A stretch of 64,000 bases of DNA from Chryseobacterium edaphi (lineage in GTDB: Bacteria > Bacteroidota > Bacteroidia > Flavobacteriales > Weeksellaceae), in contig NZ_JAOTEM010000003.1 of NCBI RefSeq assembly GCF_025628985.1, positions 424,037-488,036 of the forward strand. The letters are read 5' to 3'. Shown in pieces: positions 17,102 to 26,429 of this stretch. A program made the position numbers and the translations under genes. The notes beneath the pieces are model-generated. The model was given only the letters and a program-made list of their open reading frames with translations. It was not told the DNA's origin and ran no database searches. Within the stretch, counting starts at the first letter, position 1, and each line of letters opens with the position of its first letter.

Positions 17102-20100
17102 ATGGAAACCCAAAAATATACGCCAACAAACAAAGTAAGAATTGTAACAGCAGCGTCGTTATTCGACGGTCATGATGCAGCTATTAATATCATGCGTCGT
17201 GTGATTCAGGGAACGGGATGCGAAGTCATTCACCTTGGCCACGACAAATCAGCGGAAGAAGTAGTAAACACAGCCATTCAGGAAGATGCCAACGCTATTG
17301 CACTGACTTCATACCAAGGTGGTCACAACGAATATTTCAAATATATCTACGACCTTTTAAGAGAAAAAAACTCACCGCAAATCAAAATTTTCGGTGGTGG
17401 TGGCGGTGTAATTCTGCCCGAAGAAATCGAAGATATAATGTCTTACGGAATCGACAGAATTTATTCTCCGGACGACGGCCGTGAACTTGGTCTTCAGGGA
17501 ATGATCGACGATTTGGTGAAAAGATCAGACTTTGCGACAGGAAAAGAAGTGACTGCTGAAGATTTGGATAACATCAGTTTCGAAAACTCGACCAGCATTG
17601 CTAAAATCATTTCTGCCGTTGAAAACTTCTCAGAAGAAAAACCGGATTTGGTAAAAGCCATTGACGAAAAATCAAAAAACTTAAATATCCCAATCATCGG
17701 GATTACAGGAACAGGTGGAGCTGGAAAATCATCTTTGACAGATGAATTGGTACGACGTTTTTTACGCTCAAATCCAGGTAAGAAGATTGCGATCATCTCC
17801 ATTGACCCTTCAAAAAAGAAAACAGGAGGAGCGCTTTTGGGAGACAGAATTCGTATGAACGCGATCAATGATCCACGAGTTTATATGCGTTCGATGGCGA
17901 CGAGAGAAAACAACGTTTCTGTATCTCCGTTCATTCATTCAGCATTAAATGTTTTGAAACTGGCTCATCCTGATGTAATTATTCTGGAAACTTCGGGTAT
18001 CGGACAATCCGGTTCTGAAGTTTCAGATTTTGCGGATGTTTCAATGTACGTAATGACTCCTGAATATGGAGCTTCTACACAATTGGAAAAAATAGATATG
18101 TTAGATTATGCAGATTTAGTTGCTTTAAATAAATCTGATAAAAGAGGTGCTCTTGACGCACTGCAAGCGGTAAGAAAACAGTTCCAGAGAAACCATTTGT
18201 TGTGGGAAAGTCCTTTGGATGATATGCCGGTTTACGCAACAAAAGCTTCTCAGTTTAACGACCACGGAACAACTGATTTATACAATAGATTAGTTGAAAA
18301 AGTAAATGACAAGTTTTTAGATTTAAACCTGCAAGGTTTTGTTGAACAAGAAGTTTCTGAAGATATCACGATAATTCCTCCAAAAAGAGTTCGTTATTTA
18401 TCGGAAATTGTAGAAAATAATAGAATTTACGATGCTAACGTTGAAAAACAAGCAGAATTAGCAAGAAAAATGTATCACATTGAAGGAGTTAAAAAATTTC
18501 TTTCTAATGAAACTTTGGATACAGAATATCAAAAAGCTGAAAAAGATCTTCAGCAGGAAAATATTGACTTCCTGAACAATTGGGAAGATACTAAACAGGC
18601 TTTCAAAGCTGAGTTTTACTCTTATTTCGTTCGCGGAAAAGAAATTAAAGTTGAAACCTCAACAGAATCTTTATCACATTTAAAAATTCCAAAAATATCT
18701 TTACCAAAATATACCGATTGGGGTGATTTGATCAAATGGAAAGGTCAGGAAAACCTTCCGGGAGGATTCCCTTATACAGCCGGAATTTATCCTTTCAAAA
18801 GAACTGGAGAAGATCCAACAAGAATGTTTGCCGGAGAAGGCGGACCCGAAAGAACGAACAGAAGATTCCACTATGTTTCTGCGGAAATGGATGCAAAACG
18901 TTTATCAACGGCGTTTGATTCTGTAACTTTATACGGTCAGGACCCTGCTCTACCACCAGATATTTACGGTAAAATCGGAAATGCAGGAGTTTCTATCGCA
19001 ACTTTAGATGATGCGAAAAAACTGTATTCCGGATTTGATTTGGTGAATGCAATGACTTCCGTTTCAATGACCATCAACGGACCTGCGCCGATGTTGCTGG
19101 CTTTCTTTATGAACGCGGCTATTGACCAGAATGTTGAAAAATATATTGCTGAACATCAATTAGAAGCAAATGTTGAAAAAGCTTTAAAAGCAAAATTCGA
19201 CGATAAAGGTTTAGAAAGACCAAAATACAATGGCGAACTTCCACCATCAAACAATGGTTTAGGTTTAAAATTATTAGGTTTGACAGGTGACGAAGTGATT
19301 CCTGCGGAAGCTTATGCTGAAATTAAGGCTAAAACCATTGCAACTGTTCGTGGTACCGTTCAGGCTGATATTTTAAAAGAAGATCAGGCTCAGAATACTT
19401 GTATTTTCTCAACTGAATTTGCCCTAAGATTAATGGGTGACGTTCAGGAATATTTTATCACAGAAAAAGTAAGAAACTTCTACTCGGTTTCTATTTCAGG
19501 ATATCACATTGCAGAAGCGGGTGCAAATCCGGTTTCTCAGTTGGCATTTACCCTGGCAAATGGTTTCACGTATGTTGAATATTATCTGTCAAGAGGAATG
19601 GACATTAATGATTTTGCACCGAACTTATCGTTCTTCTTCTCCAACGGTATCGACCCTGAATATTCAGTAATCGGACGTGTAGCGAGAAGAATCTGGGCAA
19701 AAGCAATGAAACTGAAATATGGTGCAGACGAAAGAAGTCAGATGCTGAAATACCACATTCAGACTTCAGGACGTTCTCTTCACGCTCAGGAAATTGATTT
19801 TAACGACATCAGAACAACGCTTCAGGCGCTTTATGCCATCTATGACAACTGTAATTCATTGCACACCAATGCTTATGACGAGGCGATTACAACCCCGACT
19901 GAGCAATCTGTAAGAAGAGCAATGGCGATTCAGTTGATTATCAATAAAGAATTAGGATTGGCTAAAAACGAAAATCCGCTTCAGGGTTCATTTATTATTG
20001 AAGAGCTGACAGATTTGGTGGAAGAAGCTGTGTATGCAGAATTCGACAGAATCACGGAAAGAGGTGGCGTATTGGGAGCTATGGAAACGATGTATCAACG

Positions 20101-20449
20101 TTCAAAAATTCAGGAAGAATCGATGCATTACGAATGGCTGAAACACACCGGAGAATATCCGATCATCGGAGTAAATACTTTCCTTGGAAAAGATGGTTCG
20201 CCAACGGTTCGTCCGGGAGAAGTTATCCGTTCCACCGAAGAAGAAAAGCAGGTGCAGATCGAAACGCTTCATAATTTCCAGCAAGCTAATAAAGATAAAT
20301 CTGAAGCCGCTTTAAAAACTCTGCAACACGCTGCCATCAATCAGCAGAATTTATTCAATGTTATGATGGATGCAGTGAAGTATTGTTCACTTGGGCAGAT
20401 TACCAACGCTTTGTTTGAAGTGGGTGGTAAGTATAGAAGAAATATGTAG
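17102..20449 (+). CDS. icmF: fused isobutyryl-CoA mutase / G-protein chaperone (IcmF)
   Basis: A 1115-residue adenosylcobalamin enzyme, cytoplasmic, fusing all parts of an acyl-CoA mutase. Residues of about 10-140 are the B12-binding domain ([17 protein letters not shown], then [11 protein letters not shown] and [12 protein letters not shown]). Residues of about 190-410 are a MeaB/ArgK-like GTPase chaperone: P-loop [42 protein letters not shown] and the NKSD base-recognition motif. From about 560 to the end is the TIM-barrel mutase domain ([38 protein letters not shown]). This domain order is that of IcmF, which interconverts isobutyryl-CoA and butyryl-CoA (some homologs also act on pivalyl-CoA), rather than that of methylmalonyl-CoA mutase. 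It is monocistronic and followed by a strong terminator. Confidence 0.93.
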   Translation: METQKYTPTNKVRIVTAASLFDGHDAAINIMRRVIQGTGCEVIHLGHDKSAEEVVNTAIQEDANAIALTSYQGGHNEYFKYIYDLLREKNSPQIKIFGGGGGVILPEEIEDIMSYGIDRIYSPDDGRELGLQGMIDDLVKRSDFATGKEVTAEDLDNISFENSTSIAKIISAVENFSEEKPDLVKAIDEKSKNLNIPIIGITGTGGAGKSSLTDELVRRFLRSNPGKKIAIISIDPSKKKTGGALLGDRIRMNAINDPRVYMRSMATRENNVSVSPFIHSALNVLKLAHPDVIILETSGIGQSGSEVSDFADVSMYVMTPEYGASTQLEKIDMLDYADLVALNKSDKRGALDALQAVRKQFQRNHLLWESPLDDMPVYATKASQFNDHGTTDLYNRLVEKVNDKFLDLNLQGFVEQEVSEDITIIPPKRVRYLSEIVENNRIYDANVEKQAELARKMYHIEGVKKFLSNETLDTEYQKAEKDLQQENIDFLNNWEDTKQAFKAEFYSYFVRGKEIKVETSTESLSHLKIPKISLPKYTDWGDLIKWKGQENLPGGFPYTAGIYPFKRTGEDPTRMFAGEGGPERTNRRFHYVSAEMDAKRLSTAFDSVTLYGQDPALPPDIYGKIGNAGVSIATLDDAKKLYSGFDLVNAMTSVSMTINGPAPMLLAFFMNAAIDQNVEKYIAEHQLEANVEKALKAKFDDKGLERPKYNGELPPSNNGLGLKLLGLTGDEVIPAEAYAEIKAKTIATVRGTVQADILKEDQAQNTCIFSTEFALRLMGDVQEYFITEKVRNFYSVSISGYHIAEAGANPVSQLAFTLANGFTYVEYYLSRGMDINDFAPNLSFFFSNGIDPEYSVIGRVARRIWAKAMKLKYGADERSQMLKYHIQTSGRSLHAQEIDFNDIRTTLQALYAIYDNCNSLHTNAYDEAITTPTEQSVRRAMAIQLIINKELGLAKNENPLQGSFIIEELTDLVEEAVYAEFDRITERGGVLGAMETMYQRSKIQEESMHYEWLKHTGEYPIIGVNTFLGKDGSPTVRPGEVIRSTEEEKQVQIETLHNFQQANKDKSEAALKTLQHAAINQQNLFNVMMDAVKYCSLGQITNALFEVGGKYRRNM

Positions 20450-20469
20450 CTTCGACTTCGCTCAGCTAC
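20446..20469. repeat. short palindromic element over the icmF stop codon
   Basis: GTAGC (20446-20450) and GCTAC (20465-20469) flank CTTCGACTTCGCTCAG. This core looks like one of the short mobile-type palindromes often scattered in bacterial intergenic DNA. Only one copy is seen here. Confidence 0.35.
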
Positions 20470-20484
20470 CGTTTTTACGAATAT

Positions 20485-20526
20485 AAAAACAAACCTCAAA
20501 GAAATTTCTTTGAGGTTTGTTTTTTA
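20485..20526 (+). terminator. rho-independent terminator of icmF
   Basis: ACAAACCTCAAAGAAA (20489-20504) is followed directly by its perfect complement TTTCTTTGAGGTTTGT (20505-20520) and a T run. Confidence 0.9.
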
Positions 20527-20576
20527 CTATTTAAAATTTAAGATATTCAAAATTTAAACAATCAGAATTCTTGAAT

Positions 20577-21320
20577 TTAGTTCTGACTTAATAAAACGAT
20601 ATTAAGCGAAGCATCGGAAATATTTGCAGTTGCTCCATCAGAATATACATAAAGTCTCAACTGATCATTTTTATTGAAATAAGCAACTCTTGTATAAAGC
20701 ATCGTCCATCTGTTTCCTGAATTGGTATCCCAAATTCCTTCCGGAATATCAGCATTTGATGTGTGAACCGCCTGAAAGACATTTCTGCTTGTGCTACCGT
20801 CAACCAATCTTATACTTGATTTTATTAAATAAGTGCCCGAACTCGGAACAGTATATATGTTATTTGACCAAACTCCTCCACCTACATTCTTAACCAAGTT
20901 TAAAGGCATTGTTGCAAATGTTCCTGGGGTGATACTTGTTGCTGTCGCACTCCCATTACCATTTCCTAATGATGCAATAAAAACAGCAGAACCAGCCTTA
21001 GAAACAACAGATTGCCATGCTGTACCATCAAAAAAATAGTAGCCTGCTGTTGTAACCTGAGCAGTCGCAGTAACGGTAGAACCACCCGCAACATCAGTCA
21101 CATACAACAAAGCTCCTGTATGATTGGTATTATAACCGGTTTTAAGATTCAATTGCGCCAAAGTAATTCTTGGGGCACGTATACCATCTACCGTTGAAGC
21201 TGTCGCAGCAATACCATTCACATCAAAAGTCATTACCGGATTGGTTGAATTTATTCCTACATTTTGAGCCTTAACAAATCCTGTTATAAGAATAATAGCT
21301 ATCAAAAATATTTTCTTCAT
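20577..21320 (-). CDS. secreted protein with C-terminal C1q/jelly-roll-like domain
   Basis: A 247-residue exported protein. Signal peptide MKKIFLIAIILITGFVKAQ is followed by NVGINSTNPVMTFDVNG, the opening typical of flavobacterial secreted proteins that otherwise carry intramolecular-chaperone or tail-fibre-like parts. Residues of about 20-110 are Thr/Ala-rich with GYYFFDGTAWQ. The C-terminal about 130 residues (YTVPSSGTYLIKSSIRL, then FNKNDQLRLYVYSDG and ASLNIVLLSQN) have the strand pattern of a C1q/TNF-like jelly roll; this is my reading of the pattern, not a search result. There is no T9SS domain. It has its own -7 element at 21341-21348. Function unknown. Confidence 0.65.
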   Translation of the reverse strand: MKKIFLIAIILITGFVKAQNVGINSTNPVMTFDVNGIAATASTVDGIRAPRITLAQLNLKTGYNTNHTGALLYVTDVAGGSTVTATAQVTTAGYYFFDGTAWQSVVSKAGSAVFIASLGNGNGSATATSITPGTFATMPLNLVKNVGGGVWSNNIYTVPSSGTYLIKSSIRLVDGSTSRNVFQAVHTSNADIPEGIWDTNSGNRWTMLYTRVAYFNKNDQLRLYVYSDGATANISDASLNIVLLSQN

Positions 21321-21340
21321 CGTTTTAAAATTAGCAGCTG

Positions 21341-21348
21341 CAAATATA
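21341..21348 (-). promoter_or_regulatory. Bacteroidota -7 promoter element
   Basis: Minus strand TATATTTG, 20 bases before the start at 21320. Confidence 0.65.
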
Positions 21349-21528
21349 TAACATATACCGTTCGATCAACAATAATAATACATTACAAATATTATAATTA
21401 TAAAACATCAAATAAACTGAAAGGATTAAAATGTTAATAATTGAATTTTATTAAATATTATAAATTCTCAAAACAACATATTTTGAAAATAATTGATATT
21501 ATTTTTCCTTTATTAAATCATTTAAATA

Positions 21529-21560
21529 AAAATCGGCGCAAATAAGTTTGCGCCGATTCA
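21529..21560 (-). terminator. rho-independent terminator
   Basis: AATCGGCGCAAA (21531-21542) pairs with TTTGCGCCGATT (21547-21558). On the minus strand it is followed by TTTTTATTT and lies just after the M16 fragment's stop. Confidence 0.85.
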
Positions 21561-21579
21561 TTTTTATATAGTTATCAAA

Positions 21580-23721
21580 TTATTTCTTATTAAAATCTCC
21601 CGCAAAAACCGAGATCACATTATTTCCAGAAAGATATTTCTTCAAGGCTGCATTCACTTCAGATAATGTCAGATTCTGAATTTTCGCATTCTGCTCATCA
21701 TATTTATCTAAAGAACGTCCGAAGAGCAATTGCGTATTCACAAGATTGATCAGCGTATTGTCTGTACCCAAACTTGTAGTTCTTTCATTGGCGTAACTTT
21801 TCTTATTTGAATCCAGTTCCTGTTGTGTAAATCCTGAAGCGATCGCTTTACTCACCTCTTCTTTGATCGCAGCTTCTACAGCATCTCTTTTTGTCGGATT
21901 CAGATATGCATAATAATTCCATGAAGAGACATCATTGGAAACAGGAATATTCAGATAAGATCCTACTCCATAAGAAATTCCATCTTTTTCACGCAACCTC
22001 ATCGGAAGTCTCGCAGAAAGAAATCCGCCACTGCCTAAAATTTCGTTGGCCATAACCAAAGCTGCATAATCCGGATGATCCTGAGTCATTTTAAAGCTTG
22101 AAGTTCCCAATGCGACTGCATTTTCTTTATCAGGAGTGATGATATTTTTATCCTGTTTTTTCGTTTCGAAAAACGTTGGTTTCACTTCGATAAATTTCGA
22201 TTTTGCAGTAAATTTCCCAAATGTTTTTTCTAATTCTGCTGAAGCAGTTTTTGCATCGATACTTCCAATCAAAGTTCCAACACCGTCCGAAGCTCCCATA
22301 ATATTCTTGTAAAAATCTTCTACTTGTGCTTTGGTTACTTTCTTATTGTTATCAATCTGTTCCTGAAGTGACGCAACATAGAAAATACTTGTTTTAGGAT
22401 AAGGTGCTGCCAATCTTTGCAGTTCATTATTAGCAATTGCATCCGGATCTTTCAATTGACCTTCAAGCCAGGTGTTTGTTTCTGTGATCGTTTTAGTCAA
22501 TTCATTTTCAGGGAAAGTTGCATTCGTCAACATATCCTGCAAAATCGCCATTACTTTTGGGTAATGTTGCTTGTAAGTATCTATGCTGATAATTAAATTT
22601 TGTCCGTAAACATAAGCGCCGACGGAAGATTTCATCTGATCAAGCTCATCCTGAATCTGCTCTTTTGTTTTGGTTCTGGTTCCGGCTTTTAGAAGAGAAG
22701 CAGTCATACTCCCGATTGATTCTTTACTTTCCAAATCTTTTTCATTCCCTATTCGGAAACGAAAAGTTCCCTGAATTTTATAGCCTTTCAATTCTTTATT
22801 GATCACTCCATATTTCATTCCGTTGAAAAGTTTTCCTTCGGTAAGATTTTTTTTGACATTTGCAATTGACGCTTCAAAAGGAGCAGGCTCTTTTTCGAGA
22901 GCTTTTCCTTTGTAATCTTTTACCAAATCTGCAATTTGCTGATCTCTGAATTCTGAAGGGAAAACTCTTTCTTCGTTCGAGGAAGGACGGAAAACACCAA
23001 TTGTACGGTTATTATTCTTAAAATATTTCTGTGCTACTCTATTAATGTCTTCAAGTTTAAGACTTTCTACATTATCGCGGTAAAGAAACCCAAGTTTGTA
23101 ATTTCCGGCTCCTACGATTTCGGTAAGGTTGATTGCGAAATCAATGGTATTGTTTCTTTCATTTTCAATCCCTTTGATCAGTTTAGCCTGAGCTCTTTTA
23201 AGATCATCCTGTGAAAATTTTATCGAAGAAACTTTATCAAGCTCGCTTCTTACTAGTTTTGTTGTTTCATCAAGATTTTTATCTTTCGGAACATCAAAAT
23301 TAAAATAAACCATTCCGGGATCTCTCACAACAGGACTGAATGTCCAAATCGAAGAAACCTTTTGAGTTTCCACTAAATTTTTATATAAATAACCTGAAGG
23401 ATCGGAAGTCAGAATTTCATAAAGCGCAGAAAGTGCAGCAAAATCTTTGTCTGCAAAAGCTGAAGTATGATACCCTGCTGCAATGATTTGCTGATCATTA
23501 TTTCTTTTAATTTCAAAATATTTTTCCCCGTTCTGAGCCGGTTCTACAGTATAAGTTCCGCCTAAATTACGATCAGGCTTTTTTAAAACAGAAAAATAAT
23601 CTGACACATATTTCAAAGCACTTTTTTCATCAAATTTTCCTGCGATTATCAAAGTCGCATTATCCGGCTGATAATATTTTTCGTAAAACTTTCGCAGAGT
23701 TGGTGATTTTAAACGTTCACA
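21580..23721 (-). pseudogene. M16 (insulinase) family peptidase, 5'-truncated and lacking the zinc site
   Basis: The frame is open from 23721 to the stop at 21580 (about 713 codons). It begins directly after a stop codon at 23722-23724 with ERLKSPTLRKFYEKYYQPDNATLIIAGKFDEK, which is mid-domain sequence in M16 peptidases. Full-length two-unit members have some 900 residues and carry HxxEH near the N-terminus; here about the first 200 residues, and the HxxEH motif, are missing. No HxxEH is found in what remains. The rest looks intact through both M16 units (for example SSFKMTQDHPDYAALVMANEILGSGGFLSARLPMRLREKDGISYGVGS). The best in-frame alternative start is a TTG at 23652, which would not restore the active site. 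A GG-peptide gene and its terminator lie just upstream, so the 5' end was probably lost by insertion or deletion there. Scored as a pseudogene. Confidence 0.75.
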
Positions 23722-23775
23722 TTATTTATTACTTCAAATCATTTTTACCACTTTATTTTCTGAAATTTTTCACAT

Positions 23776-23818
23776 AAAAAAACCACTTTTACATTAGCAA
23801 TAAAAGTGGCAGCTTTTT
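23776..23818 (-). terminator. terminator of the GG-leader peptide gene
   Basis: CCACTTTTA (23783-23791) pairs with TAAAAGTGG (23801-23809). T runs follow on the minus strand; A/T runs on both sides allow activity in both directions. It separates the peptide gene from the M16 fragment. Confidence 0.8.
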
Positions 23819-23833
23819 TTAATAATTAAAAGT

Positions 23834-24058
23834 TTACCAAATGTCAGTATTAGGTGCTAGAGCATTGGAGACACATCGTGTAACTCCACCAGAGAAACCA
23901 CATGCTCGATCAGCAGCAGCTAATAAATCTGATGTATTGTGACCAGGAACGCTTACCGTTACCGTCCCTCCAAATCTGCATACACAACTTGCAGTGTCTC
24001 CACCAACAATACCTTTTAATTCACTTCTTGTTAAGTTTTTAATATTCTTTAATTTCAT
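23834..24058 (-). CDS. GG-leader (bacteriocin-like) peptide precursor 2
   Basis: A 74-residue precursor read from the ATG at 24058; longer readings upstream start at a TTG and add hydrophobic AT-rich sequence that does not belong. The leader MKLKNIKNLTRSELKGIVGG ends in a double glycine like that of the peptide at 14194. The core of 54 residues starts DTASCVCRFGGTVTVSVPG and holds four cysteines (CVC, RACGF, TRCVS). It is glycine/alanine/serine-rich, quite unlike the first peptide, as expected for precursors that share a leader and processing route but differ in product. It is divergent from the Dph6-like gene and sits where the M16 gene is broken. No transporter is nearby. Activity unknown. 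Confidence 0.72.
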   Translation of the reverse strand: MKLKNIKNLTRSELKGIVGGDTASCVCRFGGTVTVSVPGHNTSDLLAAADRACGFSGGVTRCVSNALAPNTDIW

Positions 24059-24152
24059 AAAAATGGTTTTTTGTAAAACTAATTTACTAAAAAAATTAAA
24101 TAACAAACAAATATTTAATAATTTATTTAATATATTATGCAAATATTTCTCA

Positions 24153-24863
24153 ATGAAACTAAAAGCCGTATTTAACTGGAGCAGCGGAAAAGATTCTGCA
24201 CTTGCATTATATAAAACCCTGAAAGAAAATCAACTTGAAGTTACTACTCTATTAACAAGTATTAATAAAGAGTTTCAGAGAATTTCGATGCACGGTGTTC
24301 ACGTTTCTTTGTTGGAAAAACAGGCTGAAAGTTTAGGTTTACATTTAATTAAAATGGAACTTCCAAAAGAACCTTCAATGGAAGAATACCGGGAAATCAT
24401 GAGTAAAACGTTGAATATAATACAATCTCAAGGCGTAACTCATTCAATTTTCGGTGATATTTTTCTCGAAGATTTAAGAAAATATCGTGAAGATCAATTA
24501 CAATCCATCGGAATGAAAGCTGTTTTCCCACTTTGGAAACAAAATACAACAGAGCTCATTAATGAATTTCTGGATCTTGGTTTTAAAACGATCGTGACCT
24601 GCGTTAACGAAACATATCTTGATAAAAGTTTTGCAGGAAGAATTATTGATAAAAATTTCATTAAAGATTTACCAGAAAACGTTGATCCTTGTGGCGAAAA
24701 CGGAGAGTTTCACACCTTCACTTTTGATGGTCCGATTTTTAAAAATCCAATTGAGTTTGAAATCGGAGAAACAGTAAAAAAAACCTATCCAAAACCAAAA
24801 TCTGATAAAAATGAGGTGAATGGAGAATATGTGTTTTGGTTTTGTGATTTGATCTCGAAATAA
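24153..24863 (+). CDS. Dph6-like diphthine--ammonia ligase family / adenine nucleotide alpha hydrolase
   Basis: A 236-residue PP-loop ATPase from the ATG at 24153, chosen because the family starts with the short strand MKLKAVFNWSSGKDSALALY, which carries the SGKDS ATP-pyrophosphatase motif. EYREIMSKTLNIIQSQGVTHSIFGDIFLEDLRKYRE and DPCGENGEFHTFTFDGPIF are the further family blocks. In eukaryotes and archaea the family amidates diphthine on EF2; bacteria lack diphthamide, so the substrate here is not known. The next gene follows after 37 bases and may be co-transcribed. It diverges from the GG-peptide gene across 94 bases. Confidence 0.85.
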   Translation: MKLKAVFNWSSGKDSALALYKTLKENQLEVTTLLTSINKEFQRISMHGVHVSLLEKQAESLGLHLIKMELPKEPSMEEYREIMSKTLNIIQSQGVTHSIFGDIFLEDLRKYREDQLQSIGMKAVFPLWKQNTTELINEFLDLGFKTIVTCVNETYLDKSFAGRIIDKNFIKDLPENVDPCGENGEFHTFTFDGPIFKNPIEFEIGETVKKTYPKPKSDKNEVNGEYVFWFCDLISK

Positions 24864-24900
24864 AAATTTAGAAATCCCGTTTTAATTTAAACTTAAAAGC

Positions 24901-25794
24901 ATGAATCCATTTTTGAGAATTGAAAAACCTTGTGAGGAATCACAAGAAAATATGCACGATGTTCCGGAAGGAAAATTCTGTGATCTGTGTTCGAAAAAAG
25001 TGATTGATTTCTCGGTTTTAAATGATTCTGAAATCTCAAAAATTGTACTGGAAAATAAAGGTGAAAAACTTTGCGGAATTTTTTTTAAAAAACAACTGAA
25101 CAGACCTTTAATCGAAGAAAAAGCATTTCATTTTGAACAATCCAGACGAAAAAGTTTTGCAAAGGTTGCTGCAGGAATAGCATTAACTGCTAGTATTGTC
25201 GGTTCATATCCTGCTCAAACAACAAATATTGTTCAAAAGGAATTAGTAAATTCTGTCAATTCTCAAAAACAGACTGTTCAAGGAAAAATCAAAACAGATG
25301 ACGGAAATTTTATTATTTCGGGCAGAGTAATTTCTGGAGACAAACAGCAACCGCTTTCTGCAGAAATAAGTTTTATTACCGTTTTAAAAGTTTACACTGC
25401 AAAAACAGATGAAAATGGATATTACTCTTTAGAAATTCCAAAAGATATCTTGAAATATGAAAGTCTTCTAAAATTTAAACCAAGTTATTATGCATATGAC
25501 ACAAAACTTGCGATCTACACGATAGAAAATCTTGGAAAAAAGCAGGTTATAAATTTGGATTATAACGGCTCTGATAAAATGTATGGAGAAGTTTCTATAA
25601 ATTCATCACCTGCAACAGATAAATCTCTTGTTATTATGGATGGTAAAAAATTAGATTATAAATTATTTAACAAAAGTTTTTCAATGTATTACAACCGTTA
25701 TGAATTACATTACATTCCCAAGGAATTTGTAAAGTTCTTTACAACAAAAGAAACAATTAATGACATTTATATTGTTTTTGTAAAACCAAAATAA
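24901..25794 (+). CDS. membrane-associated protein with N-terminal cysteine motif and transthyretin-like domain
   Basis: A 297-residue protein. The N-terminal about 60 residues hold a CxxC-type pattern (KPCEESQENMHDVPEGKFCDLCSKKVIDFS) seen as a stand-alone module before membrane or peptidase-regulatory parts in flavobacteria; it may bind metal. A hydrophobic stretch (SFAKVAAGIALTASIVGSYPAQ, about 85-108) could be an internal signal or membrane anchor, leaving the N-terminal cysteines in the cytoplasm. Residues of about 130-210 look like a carboxypeptidase-regulatory/transthyretin-like sandwich (ISGRVISGDKQQPLSAEISF, DENGYYSLEIP). It lies 37 bases after the Dph6-like gene. Function unknown. 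Confidence 0.6.
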   Translation: MNPFLRIEKPCEESQENMHDVPEGKFCDLCSKKVIDFSVLNDSEISKIVLENKGEKLCGIFFKKQLNRPLIEEKAFHFEQSRRKSFAKVAAGIALTASIVGSYPAQTTNIVQKELVNSVNSQKQTVQGKIKTDDGNFIISGRVISGDKQQPLSAEISFITVLKVYTAKTDENGYYSLEIPKDILKYESLLKFKPSYYAYDTKLAIYTIENLGKKQVINLDYNGSDKMYGEVSINSSPATDKSLVIMDGKKLDYKLFNKSFSMYYNRYELHYIPKEFVKFFTTKETINDIYIVFVKPK

Positions 25795-25894
25795 CGAATA
25801 CAAAACAGAATTATTCACAAAATTTAATACAAATAATTACATTTTAAGCTTTTCGCCGACACATTTTATCCGTTTACCTCAAAATATTTTTTCA

Positions 25895-25928
25895 TTGTTC
25901 TGTAGAATTTACTTTTGTTCTGTAAAAT
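25895..25928 (+). promoter_or_regulatory. pair of direct repeats overlapping the promoter
   Basis: TTGTTCTGTAGAAT (25895-25908) and TTGTTCTGTAAAAT (25915-25928) differ at one base and lie 20 bases apart, two helical turns. They bracket the -7 element at 25910-25917. This is the geometry of a regulator that binds paired direct repeats, such as LytTR-type proteins. Confidence 0.5.
25910..25917 (+). promoter_or_regulatory. Bacteroidota -7 promoter element
   Basis: TACTTTTG fits TAnnTTTG, 20 bases before the ATG at 25938. Confidence 0.65.
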
Positions 25929-25937
25929 AATATAACA

Positions 25938-26429
25938 ATGAAAAATCTGAATCTTTTAAGTAAAATACTTTCGGTGTTCTTACTGCTATTTGCGATTTTT
26001 GCTTTTTCGCAGACCGCAATCAAAGTCACTTATTACACCGGATCAACGCAGGATTACACCATTGAAACTACAGGGAAACTCTATTTTTCCGGAAGCAATC
26101 TTTTGGTAAAAACCAACGGAACCGCAAACAATGTTTCAATCCCGACAAATATTATCCGAAAAATCACATTCACCACTTCATCATTGGCGACTCAGGAAAT
26201 CGGACAGAATAAGTCTAAGTTCAGATTGTATCCCAATCCTGCTTCAGATTTTGTGAAAATTTCTTCAGACAAAAAGCAAAAAATGAATGTGAAAATCTAT
26301 TCTTCAACGGGAAGTTTAGTTTTGAAAGGAACTTTTCAACCAGATGAAGAAATCAATATCAATAGTTTGACTTCAGGTTTCTATTTGGTACAAGTAGATG
26401 AGACAACCCTTAAAATGATCAAAAAATGA
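25938..26429 (+). CDS. small secreted T9SS type A protein
   Basis: A 163-residue exported protein. Signal peptide MKNLNLLSKILSVFLLLFAIFAFSQ is followed by a small domain (TAIKVTYYTGSTQDYTIETTGKLYFSGSNLLVKTN, IPTNIIRKITFT) that matches the N-terminal parts of the next protein in style (KLDTNYSKFKLTGNSTV, IPKTVIDSLTFT). The last 70 residues are a type A sorting domain (FRLYPNPASDFVKIS, then KIYSSTGSLVLKG, ending LVQVDETTLKMIKK), which directs T9SS export. It overlaps the downstream gene by four bases (ATGA), so the two are translationally coupled and probably act together. Confidence 0.82.
   Translation: MKNLNLLSKILSVFLLLFAIFAFSQTAIKVTYYTGSTQDYTIETTGKLYFSGSNLLVKTNGTANNVSIPTNIIRKITFTTSSLATQEIGQNKSKFRLYPNPASDFVKISSDKKQKMNVKIYSSTGSLVLKGTFQPDEEININSLTSGFYLVQVDETTLKMIKK

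Noticed and set aside
17494..17868. Antisense frame of 124 codons inside icmF
   Set aside because: Overlaps the conserved GTPase domain and has no promoter or recognisable product.
23994..24152. Longer N-terminus (GTG start) for the Dph6-like gene
   Set aside because: The region is the complement of the GG-peptide gene and its upstream DNA; the family begins at MKLKAVFNWSSGKDS.
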